64,000 nucleotides of DNA from Microscilla marina ATCC 23134 (GTDB taxonomy: Bacteria > Bacteroidota > Bacteroidia > Cytophagales > Microscillaceae): assembly GCF_000169175.1 (NCBI RefSeq), contig NZ_AAWS01000017.1, forward strand, positions 62,001 to 126,000, written 5' to 3'. The notes beneath the pieces were generated by a model, which did not search any database, was not told the origin of the DNA, and saw only the letters and a program-made list of their open reading frames with translations. The translations under genes were made by a program, and so were the position numbers. Shown here piece after piece: positions 36,271 through 45,776 of the stretch (the first letter of the stretch is position 1; each line of letters begins with the position of its first letter).

Positions 36271-37734
36271 ATGCAAGTAAACCTTTTATACCGTTCAGAT
36301 ATTAACGCAAGTCAAAACCTTGTAGTAATTGTACAAGACCTTCAGCAGGCACAGTCTTATTGTACCAGTGAGCAAGTATGGCAGTATCTTCAGAAACAAG
36401 TAAAAGACGAAAAAAAAGAACAGGTCAAGCTGATTCATCTCAATCAGTTTACACACCATACTTTTGTGCTGTATAGTCCTCCACAAAACAAAGCTGCCTA
36501 TTACCTCAAAGAGAGTTATAGAAAAAAAGGACACGAAATAGCCTCTATATTAGCCAGTGAAGATTTATCCGATTTGCAAATAACCAACGCGGTAACAAGT
36601 GATATTGCATCTGAAGCAGTATTAGACGTGGCAGAGGGTGTTTTGTTAAGTACTTATGAGTTTTTGAAATACAAATCAGACCCCAGAAAACTTCATCCGC
36701 TTGTGCAATTGACATTGTCAGGGCAAGGATTGACTGAAGCTAAAATAACAGCGTTGAACAACACTGTTCATGGAACCTTTGCTGCGCGTAATTTGGTGAA
36801 TGAGCCATTTGTGTATTTGACGGCACCACAACTAAGCGAAGAAATTAAAAAACTGGGTAAAGAGGCAGGTTTTGAGGTAGAGGTATTTGACAAAGCGCAA
36901 ATACAAGCCCACAATATGGAAGGCTTACTTACAGTAAATAAGGGAAGCCTTGATCCACCTACTTTTAATATATTGACACATAAACCTGACAATGCCATCA
37001 ATGAGCATCCCTATATTTTGGTAGGCAAAGGGGTGGTGTACGATACAGGAGGGTTATCGCTCAAACCTACTGGCAATTCTATGGACTTTATGAAGTCAGA
37101 CATGGGCGGGGCAGCTGCTGTAGTGGGCAGTTTGTATGCTTTGGCAAAAAACAACGCGCCTGTGTATGTCATAGGTTTGATACCTGCTACTGACAATCGC
37201 CCAGGGCAAAACGCGATTGCACCAGGTGATGTGATTACATACAGTAATGGCAAGAGTGTAGAAATAATGAATACGGATGCTGAAGGAAGGCTAATCTTGG
37301 CAGATGCCTTGATTTATGCGGCCAGGTTTAAGCCTCAATTGGTGCTAGACTTTGCTACCCTTACTGGATCAGCAGTGCGGGCTTTAGGCAATCATGCCAT
37401 GGTAATGGTAGGTACCGCCAATAGAGATATAAAGAGTCAATTGCTCCATAGTAGTGAGCAGACTTATGAGCGTATGGTAGAGTTACCTTTGTGGGAAGAG
37501 TACGGCGAGCCGCTTGAGTCAGACATTGCTGATATAAATAACTTGGGCATATCTGAGGCTCAAGCCATTATCGCAGGAAAGTTTTTGGAGCATTTTGTAG
37601 ACAATTACCCTTGGATACACTTAGACATTGCAGGCACTGCCTATTTGCATAAGCCTCAAACTTATAAAGGTAAAAATGGAACTGGTTCGGGGGTGCGTTT
37701 AATGTATCACTTTTTGACTAATCTGGTAAAATAA
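36271..37734 (+). CDS. M17 leucyl aminopeptidase
   Basis: The 487-residue cytoplasmic enzyme removes N-terminal residues such as leucine using two metal ions. The M17 core occupies the C-terminal two thirds: VGKGVVYDTGG, MKSDMGGAAAV with ligand Lys/Asp, and the family signature NTDAEGRL (about residues 332-339), followed by DFATLTGSA. The N-terminal 165 residues are a poorly conserved macrodomain-like part. All expected ligands appear to be present. The next gene, pdxA, follows after 63 bases. Confidence 0.94.
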   Translation: MQVNLLYRSDINASQNLVVIVQDLQQAQSYCTSEQVWQYLQKQVKDEKKEQVKLIHLNQFTHHTFVLYSPPQNKAAYYLKESYRKKGHEIASILASEDLSDLQITNAVTSDIASEAVLDVAEGVLLSTYEFLKYKSDPRKLHPLVQLTLSGQGLTEAKITALNNTVHGTFAARNLVNEPFVYLTAPQLSEEIKKLGKEAGFEVEVFDKAQIQAHNMEGLLTVNKGSLDPPTFNILTHKPDNAINEHPYILVGKGVVYDTGGLSLKPTGNSMDFMKSDMGGAAAVVGSLYALAKNNAPVYVIGLIPATDNRPGQNAIAPGDVITYSNGKSVEIMNTDAEGRLILADALIYAARFKPQLVLDFATLTGSAVRALGNHAMVMVGTANRDIKSQLLHSSEQTYERMVELPLWEEYGEPLESDIADINNLGISEAQAIIAGKFLEHFVDNYPWIHLDIAGTAYLHKPQTYKGKNGTGSGVRLMYHFLTNLVK

Positions 37735-37797
37735 CTATATAATACATAGGGAGAGGTTTACTCTTCCAGCACTAAATTTAAAAAACAAGCAAGCTTT

Positions 37798-38826
37798 ATG
37801 GCAGCAGAAGACAATAAACCGGTCATTGGAATCACCATGGGAGATTACAATGGTGTAGGTACCGAGGTAATACTAAAAGCCCTTGCTAATAAAAGAATTC
37901 TGAAAATATGTACGCCCGTGATTTATGGGTCAATGGCGGTAATATCTAAATATAGAAAAATACTTAAGCTGGACAGCTGGTATATAAATCAGGTAAATCG
38001 GGTCACCCAAATTAGTTTTAAAAAAACAAATTTGGTGCACTGTACCAAACAGAAAACCCCAGAAATAGTACCTGGAAAAGTGAGTCAACAAGCCGGTGAA
38101 TTTGCCTTAGAGTCGATCGAAGCGGCCACTAAAGATTTAAAGCAAGGGTTAATTGATGCAGTAATCACTGCCCCTATTAATAAACATACAATTCAAAGCC
38201 CTGATTTTGACTTTCCGGGGCACACCGAATACTTTACTACTCAGGCAAACATTACCGAAAGCCTCATGATGATGGTATCTCCTTCTATGAAGGTAGCGGT
38301 TTTTACCGGGCATGTGCCATTGGCAGAAATAAGTCAACACATCACCCGTGATAAGATGTTTTCGAAGGTGGCCTTACTGCAAGCTACATTACAAAAAGAC
38401 TTTAATATTCAAAAGCCAAAAATAGCTGTACTAGGGTTGAACCCACACGCAGGTGAAGAAGGAATGTTGGGTAATGAAGAACAACAAATTATTAAGCCAG
38501 CAGTGATAGAAATGAAAAAGAAAGGAAACCTCGTATTTGGACCTTATCCAGCAGATGGTTTTTTTGGTACTCATGACTACAAAAAGTTTGATGCAGTGTT
38601 GGCAATGTACCACGATCAAGGGTTGATACCGTTCAAAACTTTGGCCTTTGCAGATGGGGTAAATTATACTTGTGGGCTTCCTTTTGTAAGAACCTCTCCT
38701 GACCACGGCACAGCTTATAAAATAGCAGGCAAAAACCTGGCAGATGAGACGTCGTTTCGAGAGGCAATTTTTACTGCTTGTGATGTGGTGAAGAACCGAA
38801 AACTACAAATGACTGACCAGGCATAA
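37798..38826 (+). CDS. pdxA: 4-hydroxythreonine-4-phosphate dehydrogenase
   Basis: PdxA oxidises 4-phosphohydroxy-L-threonine in the DXP-dependent pathway to pyridoxal phosphate. The 342-residue protein begins KPVIGITMGDYNGVGTEV, and metal-ligand histidines are visible in FPGHTEYF, MYHDQGLIPFK and PDHGTAYKIAG. The closing GTAYKIAGKNLADETSF is typical. Length is normal. It may share a transcript with the preceding aminopeptidase. Its partner PdxJ is not in this window. Confidence 0.95.
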   Translation: MAAEDNKPVIGITMGDYNGVGTEVILKALANKRILKICTPVIYGSMAVISKYRKILKLDSWYINQVNRVTQISFKKTNLVHCTKQKTPEIVPGKVSQQAGEFALESIEAATKDLKQGLIDAVITAPINKHTIQSPDFDFPGHTEYFTTQANITESLMMMVSPSMKVAVFTGHVPLAEISQHITRDKMFSKVALLQATLQKDFNIQKPKIAVLGLNPHAGEEGMLGNEEQQIIKPAVIEMKKKGNLVFGPYPADGFFGTHDYKKFDAVLAMYHDQGLIPFKTLAFADGVNYTCGLPFVRTSPDHGTAYKIAGKNLADETSFREAIFTACDVVKNRKLQMTDQA

Positions 38827-38945
38827 GACGCAAGTGACTGTATATAATTGTGGTTGTTTGAGTAGAAAACAGTGGGGAGATGGCATATAGGTAGCTAAAA
38901 TATTTATATGAGCCCATATATTTTTTTTAATTAAAATTATCTGAC

Positions 38946-38953
38946 TAAATTTG
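38946..38953 (+). promoter_or_regulatory. Candidate -7 element of yceD-rpmF-fatty acid block
   Basis: TAAATTTG followed by CG lies 25 bases before the GTG start of the first gene. A -33 box is not obvious because the upstream DNA is a long A/T stretch. Confidence 0.5.
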
Positions 38954-38978
38954 CGCATTCATTTTCAAGGCATAAACT

Positions 38979-39539
38979 GTGAAAGAAATAGCAAACTATA
39001 ATATAGAGTTATTTAAGATGGCTCTGGGAAAGCATCGCTACGAGTTTAATTCACGTAGTGATTTTTTTACTGCTTTTCCCAACAGTTTGGTTCAAAAAGG
39101 TGAATTTAATGTACTATTAGACCTGGAAAAGTCTGAAACGTTGTTAAAGCTCGATTTTCAAATTCAGGGTAAACTTGAGTTAGAGTGTGATCGTAGTCTT
39201 GAATTGTTTGATTTTCCCTTTGAGGAAGAAAGAAGCCTCATTCTAAAATTTGGGGATCATAGTGAAGCATTGACAGATGAAATAGAAATCATCAATCGCG
39301 ACAAACAAACAATTAATATAGCCCAATATGTGTATGAATTCATTGGATTAGCTATTCCAATGAAAAAACTGCATCCAAAGTTTCAGCAAGAAGAGGGTTT
39401 AGAAGACATAGAAGACGACGAAGAAAACTCTACATTTGTGTATAGTTCTAAATCATCTGATAGTACCAAGCAAGCCCACGAAGAGGACGATGTAGACCCT
39501 CGTTGGCAAGCACTTAAAAATCTAAAAAATAAAGATTAA
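38979..39539 (+). CDS. YceD/DUF177 family protein
   Basis: The 186-residue acidic protein belongs to the DUF177 family, known to be encoded next to rpmF and implicated in 23S rRNA and ribosome biogenesis. The core LELECDRSLELFDFPFEEE and IINRDKQTINIAQYVYEFIGLAIPMKKLHP fit the family. The C-terminus closes with DPRWQALKNLKNK, also typical. It starts at GTG. It is the first gene of the block leading through L32 into fatty-acid synthesis. Confidence 0.9.
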   Translation: MKEIANYNIELFKMALGKHRYEFNSRSDFFTAFPNSLVQKGEFNVLLDLEKSETLLKLDFQIQGKLELECDRSLELFDFPFEEERSLILKFGDHSEALTDEIEIINRDKQTINIAQYVYEFIGLAIPMKKLHPKFQQEEGLEDIEDDEENSTFVYSSKSSDSTKQAHEEDDVDPRWQALKNLKNKD

Positions 39540-39581
39540 TTAGATTTAATTTTTTCAAAACATTAAAAAAATAGTAGTGTC

Positions 39582-39776
39582 ATGGCACATCCAAAACGAA
39601 AAATTTCGAAACAACGACGCAACAAACGTAGAACTCACTATAAAGCAACTGAGCGTACTATAGCTGTTTGCCAAAACACTGGCGAGGCTCATTTGTACCA
39701 CCGTGCCTACGTAGTTGACGGCAACCTTTACTATCGTGGTAAAATGATAGTTGAAGACTACGAACCTATCGCTTAA
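39582..39776 (+). CDS. rpmF: 50S ribosomal protein L32
   Basis: The 64-residue protein begins [20 protein letters not shown], the hallmark of bL32. The zinc-binding Cys pairs found in some L32 are absent: only one Cys is present (IAVCQNTG), so this is a zinc-independent type. It lies 42 bases after yceD and 77 before plsX, the same order as in many bacteria. Confidence 0.95.
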   Translation: MAHPKRKISKQRRNKRRTHYKATERTIAVCQNTGEAHLYHRAYVVDGNLYYRGKMIVEDYEPIA

Positions 39777-39853
39777 AATCCTTTTTTCTTTTCTTTTACA
39801 AAAAAGTTTACAATATTAAAATATAATATTATGTAAACTTATTACAGGTTTAA

Positions 39854-40828
39854 ATGCAAAAGCTGGATATGAGAGTTGCAGTAGATGCAATGGGTGGTGA
39901 TTTTGCCCCTGATGTTGTTATTAAAGGATCCTTATTGGCCTCAGAAGAGGTAAATAAGAACACTAAAATTGTTTTGATTGGGCAAGAAGAGGCAGTTCGT
40001 ACTGCCTTTTCCCAACAAAACCAACCCATCCCATCCAATATAGAAATTATAGATGCCCCCGATTTTATAGAAATGGGCGAAAATCCCATTAAAGCATTAC
40101 AAAAAAAGCCTAAGTCCAGCATTTCTGTTGGGTACAACCTCCTTAAAAATAAACAAGTAGATGCTTTTTGTAGCGCAGGAAATACTGGTGCTATGATGGT
40201 TGGAGCTATGTTTAGCGTTCAATTGATCCCTGGTATTATTCGTCCGGTCATTATGGCGTATGTACCCAAAGTAAGTGGTGAAAAAGGAATTATACTAGAT
40301 GTAGGTGCTAATACAGACTGCAAACCCGATATATTAGCTCAATTTGCGCAATTAGGCAGTTTGTTCTGCCAGCATGTATTAAAAATACCTGTTCCCAGAG
40401 TAGGACTTATAAACCTTGGAGAAGAAGAGGAAAAGGGAAATTTGGCCGTCAAAGAAGCTCACAAGTTATTGACAAATCATAAGCATATCGAGTTTGTGGG
40501 AAATATAGAAGGCAGAGGTATTTTTCTTGATAAAGCTGATGTGTTGGTATGTGATGGATTTGTAGGTAATGTGGTGGTGAAAATGGCGGAGTCAATGTTT
40601 GATATTATAAAAAAGCTGGGAATTAGTAATGAGTTTTTTGATGACTTTAACTCAGACGTTGTAGGAGCCAGCCCTATTTTAGGAGTAAATGGTAATGTGA
40701 TAGTTGCACATGGAGCATCAAACGATCTTGCGATTAAAAATATGATCCTGTTAGGACAGCAAATCACTGAAAGCAATATCACTGAAGAAATCAGAGAAAG
40801 TTTTATTGTTGAATCATCAGTGAAGTAA
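39854..40828 (+). CDS. plsX: Phosphate acyltransferase PlsX
   Basis: PlsX makes acyl-phosphate from acyl-ACP for the first step of phospholipid synthesis. The 324-residue protein has [20 protein letters not shown] at the start, the SAGNTGAMM loop, and the closing [12 protein letters not shown]. An internal ATG five codons downstream (MRVAVDAM) is an equally plausible start. It is a peripheral membrane enzyme. fabH follows after 44 bases. Confidence 0.95.
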   Translation: MQKLDMRVAVDAMGGDFAPDVVIKGSLLASEEVNKNTKIVLIGQEEAVRTAFSQQNQPIPSNIEIIDAPDFIEMGENPIKALQKKPKSSISVGYNLLKNKQVDAFCSAGNTGAMMVGAMFSVQLIPGIIRPVIMAYVPKVSGEKGIILDVGANTDCKPDILAQFAQLGSLFCQHVLKIPVPRVGLINLGEEEEKGNLAVKEAHKLLTNHKHIEFVGNIEGRGIFLDKADVLVCDGFVGNVVVKMAESMFDIIKKLGISNEFFDDFNSDVVGASPILGVNGNVIVAHGASNDLAIKNMILLGQQITESNITEEIRESFIVESSVK

Positions 40829-40872
40829 AAATACCTGTTTTTACGAATACACCCTTAATCCAAAAAAATGCC

Positions 40873-41928
40873 ATGACAAAATTAAGAGCTGCTATTACCG
40901 GAGTGCAAGGATATGTTCCAGACTATATCTTGACCAATCAGGAACTGTCTAAGATGGTAGACACCAATGATGAATGGATTACTACTCGTACAGGAATAAA
41001 AACAAGAAGAATACTTAAAGGAGAGGGCTTGGGTACTTCCCACATGGGAGTCAAAGCAGTGCAGGGATTATTGGAAAAGACGAATACTAAACCAGAAGAA
41101 ATTGACCTGCTTATTTGCGCCACTACCACTCCTGACATGGTCTTTCCGGCTACAGCCAACCTTATAGCAGATGGAGTAGGAGCCACCAAAGCTTTTAATT
41201 ACGACGTACAAGCAGCTTGTTCAGGATTTTTATACTCACTGTTTACTGCAGCACAGTTTATAGAAACTGGCATGTATAAAAAAGTAGTAGTGGTGGGGGC
41301 CGATAAAATGTCATCTATTATTGATTATACTGATCGTACAACCTGCGTGATTTTTGGTGATGGAGCTGGTGCAGTCTTGTTAGAAGGCGATGATAGTGGG
41401 GTTGGAGTACAAGATGCAGTGCTGCAGTCTGATGGGTCGGGCTGGAAACACTTGCACCAAAAAGCTGGTGGGAGTCGTCATCCACCTACCAAAGAAACTG
41501 TAGAAAACCGTGAACATTTCGTATATCAGGAAGGCAAGCATGTGTTTAAACATGCCGTAACAAACATGGGATCTTCAGTTGTAGAGTTGATGAAACGTAA
41601 TCATCTGACTACTGCTGATGTAAACTGGTTAAATCCACACCAGGCAAACATGCGCATTGTAGATGCTACAGCAAAAAGCATGGGACTGGACGAGGGGGTG
41701 GAATCTGATAAAGTAATGATGACCATTAGCAAATACGGAAACACTACCAGTGGTACGCTTCCTTTAAATTTTTGGAACTATGAGCCTCAGCTTAAAAAAG
41801 GAGACAATATTATATTGGCTGCTTTTGGTGGAGGTTTTACCTGGGGAGCTGTATACCTTAAATGGGCGTATGATGGTCAGGAAATAGCAAAGCGGGAAGA
41901 ATATAAACACTTATTACCAGATTCTTAA
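40873..41928 (+). CDS. fabH: 3-oxoacyl-ACP synthase III (KAS III)
   Basis: FabH condenses acyl-CoA with malonyl-ACP to start fatty-acid synthesis. The 351-residue protein shows the Cys-His-Asn triad: Cys116 in [12 protein letters not shown], His in NPHQANMRI, and Asn in KYGNTTSGT. It also has the [12 protein letters not shown] motif near the start. It is placed between plsX and accB, the usual block. Substrate preference (acetyl- or branched acyl-CoA) cannot be read from the sequence. Confidence 0.96.
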   Translation: MTKLRAAITGVQGYVPDYILTNQELSKMVDTNDEWITTRTGIKTRRILKGEGLGTSHMGVKAVQGLLEKTNTKPEEIDLLICATTTPDMVFPATANLIADGVGATKAFNYDVQAACSGFLYSLFTAAQFIETGMYKKVVVVGADKMSSIIDYTDRTTCVIFGDGAGAVLLEGDDSGVGVQDAVLQSDGSGWKHLHQKAGGSRHPPTKETVENREHFVYQEGKHVFKHAVTNMGSSVVELMKRNHLTTADVNWLNPHQANMRIVDATAKSMGLDEGVESDKVMMTISKYGNTTSGTLPLNFWNYEPQLKKGDNIILAAFGGGFTWGAVYLKWAYDGQEIAKREEYKHLLPDS

Positions 41929-41964
41929 GAAATATACACATTAAGTATAAAAAACAGAATACTT

Positions 41965-42471
41965 ATGAAAGCAAAAGAAATCAGAGATTTAATAGATTTT
42001 ATTTCCAAGTCGGGGCTTGCTGAAGTAAATATCGAGTCAGATGACTTCAAGATTAGCATTAAGCGAAACACTCCGGTAAATGTAACTGAGGCTCCAGCTA
42101 CTTTGGTAGCTGCTCCTACAGCAGTCACTACTCCAGCAGCTCAACAAGTAGTTGCACCAGAGAATAGTGTGGCGACTGCAACAGAAGCACCCACAAGCAA
42201 TGGGAACAACAATGCTGTGGATGAGTCAAAGTTGATCACTGTAAAGTCACCAATGATTGGCACTTTCTATAGGTCTTCAAGCCCCGAAACCCCTCCATTT
42301 GTCAATATTGGCGATACGGTAGAGACTGGAAAAACTGTTTGCATCATTGAAGCAATGAAACTGTTCAATGAGATTGAATCTGATGTATCAGGGACAATTG
42401 TCAAGGTGTTGGTTGACAATGCTACACCCGTAGAATACGACCAACCTCTGTTTTTGGTAGAGCCTAATTAA
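41965..42471 (+). CDS. accB: Biotin carboxyl carrier protein of acetyl-CoA carboxylase
   Basis: The 168-residue BCCP carries biotin for acetyl-CoA carboxylase. The N-terminal MKAKEIRDLIDFISKSGLAEVNIE part, a Pro/Ala/Thr-rich linker (about residues 50-95), and the C-terminal biotinyl domain with EAMKLFNEI (biotin on the Lys) are all visible. It precedes accC by 105 bases and acts with it in the cytoplasm. Confidence 0.96.
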   Translation: MKAKEIRDLIDFISKSGLAEVNIESDDFKISIKRNTPVNVTEAPATLVAAPTAVTTPAAQQVVAPENSVATATEAPTSNGNNNAVDESKLITVKSPMIGTFYRSSSPETPPFVNIGDTVETGKTVCIIEAMKLFNEIESDVSGTIVKVLVDNATPVEYDQPLFLVEPN

Positions 42472-42576
42472 AAGACTGTATTATTTTTTGTATTGCAGAC
42501 TAGTTTAAATACACTACCTCATACTATTTATTCTGAGGAAGTCACGATCATTCCATAAGCAAAGAAAACATATTCT

Positions 42577-43920
42577 ATGTTTAATAAGATATTAATTGCA
42601 AATAGAGGCGAAATTGCTCTTCGAATTATTCGTACTTGCAAGGAAATGGGCATTAAAACAGTAGCAGTGTACTCTACTGCTGACCAAAGTAGCCTGCATG
42701 TACGTTTTGCTGACGAGGCGGTATGCATTGGACCCCCTGCTAGTAAAGACTCTTACCTTAAAGTTCCTAACCTGATAGCTGCTGCCGAAATTACCAATGC
42801 AGACGCGATACACCCAGGTTACGGTTTTTTATCAGAGAATGCAGATTTTTCTCGTATTTGTGCTGAGCACGACATCAAATTTATTGGTGCTTCTCCTGAA
42901 ATGATTAACTCTATGGGAGACAAGGCTTCTGCCAAAGATACTATGAAAGCTGCCGGAGTCCCGGTTGTGCCAGGATCTGATGGCTTACTAGAGTCGGCAG
43001 AGCAAGGTAAAAAACTAGCCGTAGAAATTGGTTATCCTGTAATCATAAAAGCGACTGCCGGTGGCGGTGGTCGTGGAATGCGAATTATCAAATCAGATGA
43101 GGAGTTTGAGAATGCCTGGAACAGTGCTACTGCTGAGGCAGAGGCTGCTTTTGGTAATGCTGGCATGTACATGGAAAAATTTGTAGTGGAGCCACGCCAT
43201 GTCGAGATTCAAATTGCAGGAGATCAGTCAGGCAAAGCTTGTCACTTATCCGAAAGAGATTGCTCTATTCAGCGTCGTCATCAGAAGCTGGTAGAAGAAA
43301 CACCATCACCTATTATGACACCTGAGTTGCGTGAAGAAATGGGGATGGCAGCCGTTAGAGCTGCTGAAGCCATTGGTTATGAAGGAGTAGGTACTGTAGA
43401 GTTTTTGGTAGACAAATACAATAAGTTTTACTTTATGGAGATGAATACCCGTATTCAGGTAGAGCATCCCATTACAGAAGAAGTAACTGACTTTGATCTT
43501 ATCAAAGAGCAGATAAAAATTGCAGCTGGTATCGCCATTTCTGGGCAAAACTACACACCTAATCTTTATTCTATGGAGTGTCGTATCAACGCCGAGGATC
43601 CAGCTAAAGGTTTTAGACCCTCTCCAGGTAAAATTACTAACTTGCATATACCAGGTGGGCACGGAGTAAGAGTTGATAGTCATATTTATGCAGGCTATGA
43701 AATCCCTCCATTTTATGACTCTATGATTGCCAAGTTGATCGTAACGGCTCAAACGCGTGAAGAGACCTTGGTACGTATGAAAAGAGCCTTGCAGGAGTTT
43801 GTGATAGAAGGCATCAAAACCACCATCCCATTCCACATTAAGTTAATGGATGATGAAAACTTCAAAGCTGGTAACTTTACTACTGCATTTCTAGATGATT
43901 TTGACTTTTCGGATTTGTAG
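42577..43920 (+). CDS. accC: Biotin carboxylase subunit of acetyl-CoA carboxylase
   Basis: AccC carboxylates biotin on AccB using ATP and bicarbonate. The 447-residue protein has the N-terminal [23 protein letters not shown], the ATP-grasp Gly-rich loop [13 protein letters not shown], and the catalytic region [17 protein letters not shown]. Length is normal. Downstream a strong terminator closes the transcription unit. The carboxyltransferase genes accA/accD are not in the window. Confidence 0.97.
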   Translation: MFNKILIANRGEIALRIIRTCKEMGIKTVAVYSTADQSSLHVRFADEAVCIGPPASKDSYLKVPNLIAAAEITNADAIHPGYGFLSENADFSRICAEHDIKFIGASPEMINSMGDKASAKDTMKAAGVPVVPGSDGLLESAEQGKKLAVEIGYPVIIKATAGGGGRGMRIIKSDEEFENAWNSATAEAEAAFGNAGMYMEKFVVEPRHVEIQIAGDQSGKACHLSERDCSIQRRHQKLVEETPSPIMTPELREEMGMAAVRAAEAIGYEGVGTVEFLVDKYNKFYFMEMNTRIQVEHPITEEVTDFDLIKEQIKIAAGIAISGQNYTPNLYSMECRINAEDPAKGFRPSPGKITNLHIPGGHGVRVDSHIYAGYEIPPFYDSMIAKLIVTAQTREETLVRMKRALQEFVIEGIKTTIPFHIKLMDDENFKAGNFTTAFLDDFDFSDL

Positions 43921-43951
43921 CGACTTTTTCCTAAATGGTTAAAAAATAATG

Positions 43952-43984
43952 AAAACCCCTTGTGATGAGCAAGGGGTTTTTTTT
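43952..43984 (+). terminator. accC terminator
   Basis: Stem AACCCCTTG/CAAGGGGTT, a six-base loop, then eight Ts. Confidence 0.9.
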
Positions 43985-44055
43985 GTGAGTTTATCTTTTT
44001 GGGAAAAGATATTATTTATATATTGCTTTGTATCTAATCATTAACTTATATCCCC

Positions 44056-44820
44056 ATGAGTGATAATAATATAGCAAATGATCGCTACTCTAGAAATAAC
44101 CTATTTATCAATCCAGACCAACAAGAAAAAATTAAAAATGCAAAAATACTTTTTGGGGGGGTAGGGTTGGGAAGTGTCATAGCAGAAACAGCTTTGCGAC
44201 TAGGGTTTGAAAATTTTGTGTTTTTAGACGCTGACGAGGTGGAAATTAGTAACTTAAATCGGCAAAATTATACACTGGAAGATGTTGGTAAACCAAAAGT
44301 AGATGCTATAACCCAGCGTTTACAGGCTATCAATCCAGACGTTAAAATTGAGTACCATCAAGTGTTTTTGGATGAGGGTAACATGAATTCTTTTGTGGAT
44401 GAAAGTGTTTCTGTAGCTGTTAATGCATTGGATTATGATACTACAGCCCCTTTCACTTTTGATAATGCTTGTCTGGAGTATGGTGTTCCTATTATTCATC
44501 CTGGTAACTTAAGTTGGGGAGCTATGACTTTTGTCATAACTCATGATAGCATGAAGTTAGATGAGGTATTGAAGTCTTCTGAGGTAGATACTGTGTTAAG
44601 CTTTTTATGGTCACAAATTCAAGAGCAGCATTCTCATTTAAATTTGGACTGGTTTAAAGATATACCACAAAAGGTCAAAAGTAATCCACAGTTACCGTTA
44701 CCACAGATGTCGGTAGGAGCTAACTTAGTAGCAGGGCAAGCTGTTACGATTATGTGCAACATACTGGATAGTGTAGCTATCAAAACTTTTCCTAAAATAT
44801 ACTTTTTGAGTACTTTGTAG
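44056..44820 (+). CDS. E1/ThiF-like adenylyltransferase domain protein
   Basis: The 254-residue soluble protein has the ThiF/MoeB/E1 Rossmann core: the nucleotide loop GGVGLGS (residues 34-40), FLDADEVEISNLNRQ (57-71), and Lys81. In characterised members these bind ATP and adenylate the C-terminus of a ubiquitin-like or sulfur-carrier protein. The paired CxxC zinc motifs are absent and no catalytic Cys is obvious; the Cys residues seen lie in NACLEYG and IMCNIL. It stands about 465 bases before a cluster of SpoIIAA-like genes. Function beyond nucleotide binding is unknown. Confidence 0.78.
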   Translation: MSDNNIANDRYSRNNLFINPDQQEKIKNAKILFGGVGLGSVIAETALRLGFENFVFLDADEVEISNLNRQNYTLEDVGKPKVDAITQRLQAINPDVKIEYHQVFLDEGNMNSFVDESVSVAVNALDYDTTAPFTFDNACLEYGVPIIHPGNLSWGAMTFVITHDSMKLDEVLKSSEVDTVLSFLWSQIQEQHSHLNLDWFKDIPQKVKSNPQLPLPQMSVGANLVAGQAVTIMCNILDSVAIKTFPKIYFLSTL

Positions 44821-45285
44821 AACCTATAGAACATTAGTATAGTAATCTTACAATTTTTGTATTTGTACATTACTGTGTTTACCATTCAATATATCAATTG
44901 TTTATTCAAAATCTGGCATTTAATTTCATTGTGACTAATGCAATGGGATTAAGTGTGTATAACTAATGGTTGTGCAATCTCCTGTTGAAATCTTGTTACC
45001 GCACTTTATGAAAACTGTTTGTTGTATAAAAAACAGGAGGTGGAATTCAATTAAACTATCAAATTATATATACTCTTGATGGTGTAGCATCAGGCTAGTG
45101 TATTAATATCAGTAAACTTTAATGTGTTATTTTTCATAGATTTAATAAATCTTTTACTAAATTATGTTAAATCTTAGCCCTAAGTAATGATGATTATATT
45201 TTAATTTATAACAAAAGACTTAGGTGTATTTTTTGAGCAAAAGATTACCTTAAACGCATTCATTAATATAAAAATATAAACAAGT
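44821..45285. other. AT-rich spacer before SpoIIAA-like cluster
   Basis: No gene is supported. A TATTTTTTG sequence near 45228, one T longer than the consensus, is the only promoter-like signal before the 45.3 kb gene. Thus the E1-like gene and the cluster may be separate transcripts. Confidence 0.4.
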
Positions 45286-45711
45286 ATGCCTCGAATTAAA
45301 CTATCTCAAGACGATAATAAGTATTTTACTTCTTACTTTGACGAAGATTTGGGCATGTATGAGCTTTTCTGGAATAAAGAAAGTGAAGACATGGAAGATG
45401 AAGACTATAAGACATTAATGCTAAAAGATAAAGAACTATTGGTTGCTTACCCAGATGTAGACTTTTTTCTTTTAGACAATCGTAATTTCTTATTTAGCAT
45501 GTCACCTGATTTACAAGAGTGGTCAGCGAGAGAAATAACTTCTAAAATGTTTGAGAAAAACCCCAATATTAGAACTGCTATCTTGGTAAGTAGTGATTTT
45601 ATTGCTCAGTTGTCTATTGAGCAAGCTATAGAAGAAGATGAGCAAACAAATGAAACGACCAAGTATTTTGAGGATGAACAAGAAGCTAGAGAGTGGATTT
45701 TAGGTTTATAA
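45286..45711 (+). CDS. SpoIIAA-like small protein 1
   Basis: The 141-residue acidic protein has N-terminal strands (NKYFTSYFDEDLGMYELFW), a DYKTLMLKDK helix, a hydrophobic strand DFFLLDNRNF, then SMSPDLQEWSAREITS and a final YFEDEQEAREWILGL helix. It closely resembles the proteins at 47.4 and 47.9 kb, sharing MSPxLQEWS and the closing helix. A SpoIIAA/STAS-like fold is inferred from this layout. It may act as a regulatory or scaffold protein. It lies 65 bases before the acyltransferase-esterase fusion. Confidence 0.7.
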   Translation: MPRIKLSQDDNKYFTSYFDEDLGMYELFWNKESEDMEDEDYKTLMLKDKELLVAYPDVDFFLLDNRNFLFSMSPDLQEWSAREITSKMFEKNPNIRTAILVSSDFIAQLSIEQAIEEDEQTNETTKYFEDEQEAREWILGL

Positions 45712-45776
45712 TAATTATCCTGAGTAGCTAAGTGTTAGTACACGTATAGTTGCTTACTATTGCTAAAATCAATACC

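Noticed and set aside
43306-43836. A 176-residue minus-strand frame within accC
   Set aside because: It is antisense to conserved biotin carboxylase and has no similarity to known proteins.
44821-45285. Possible small gene between the E1-like gene and the SpoIIAA-like cluster
   Set aside because: No frame with coding character was found on either strand; the DNA is AT-rich with many stops.
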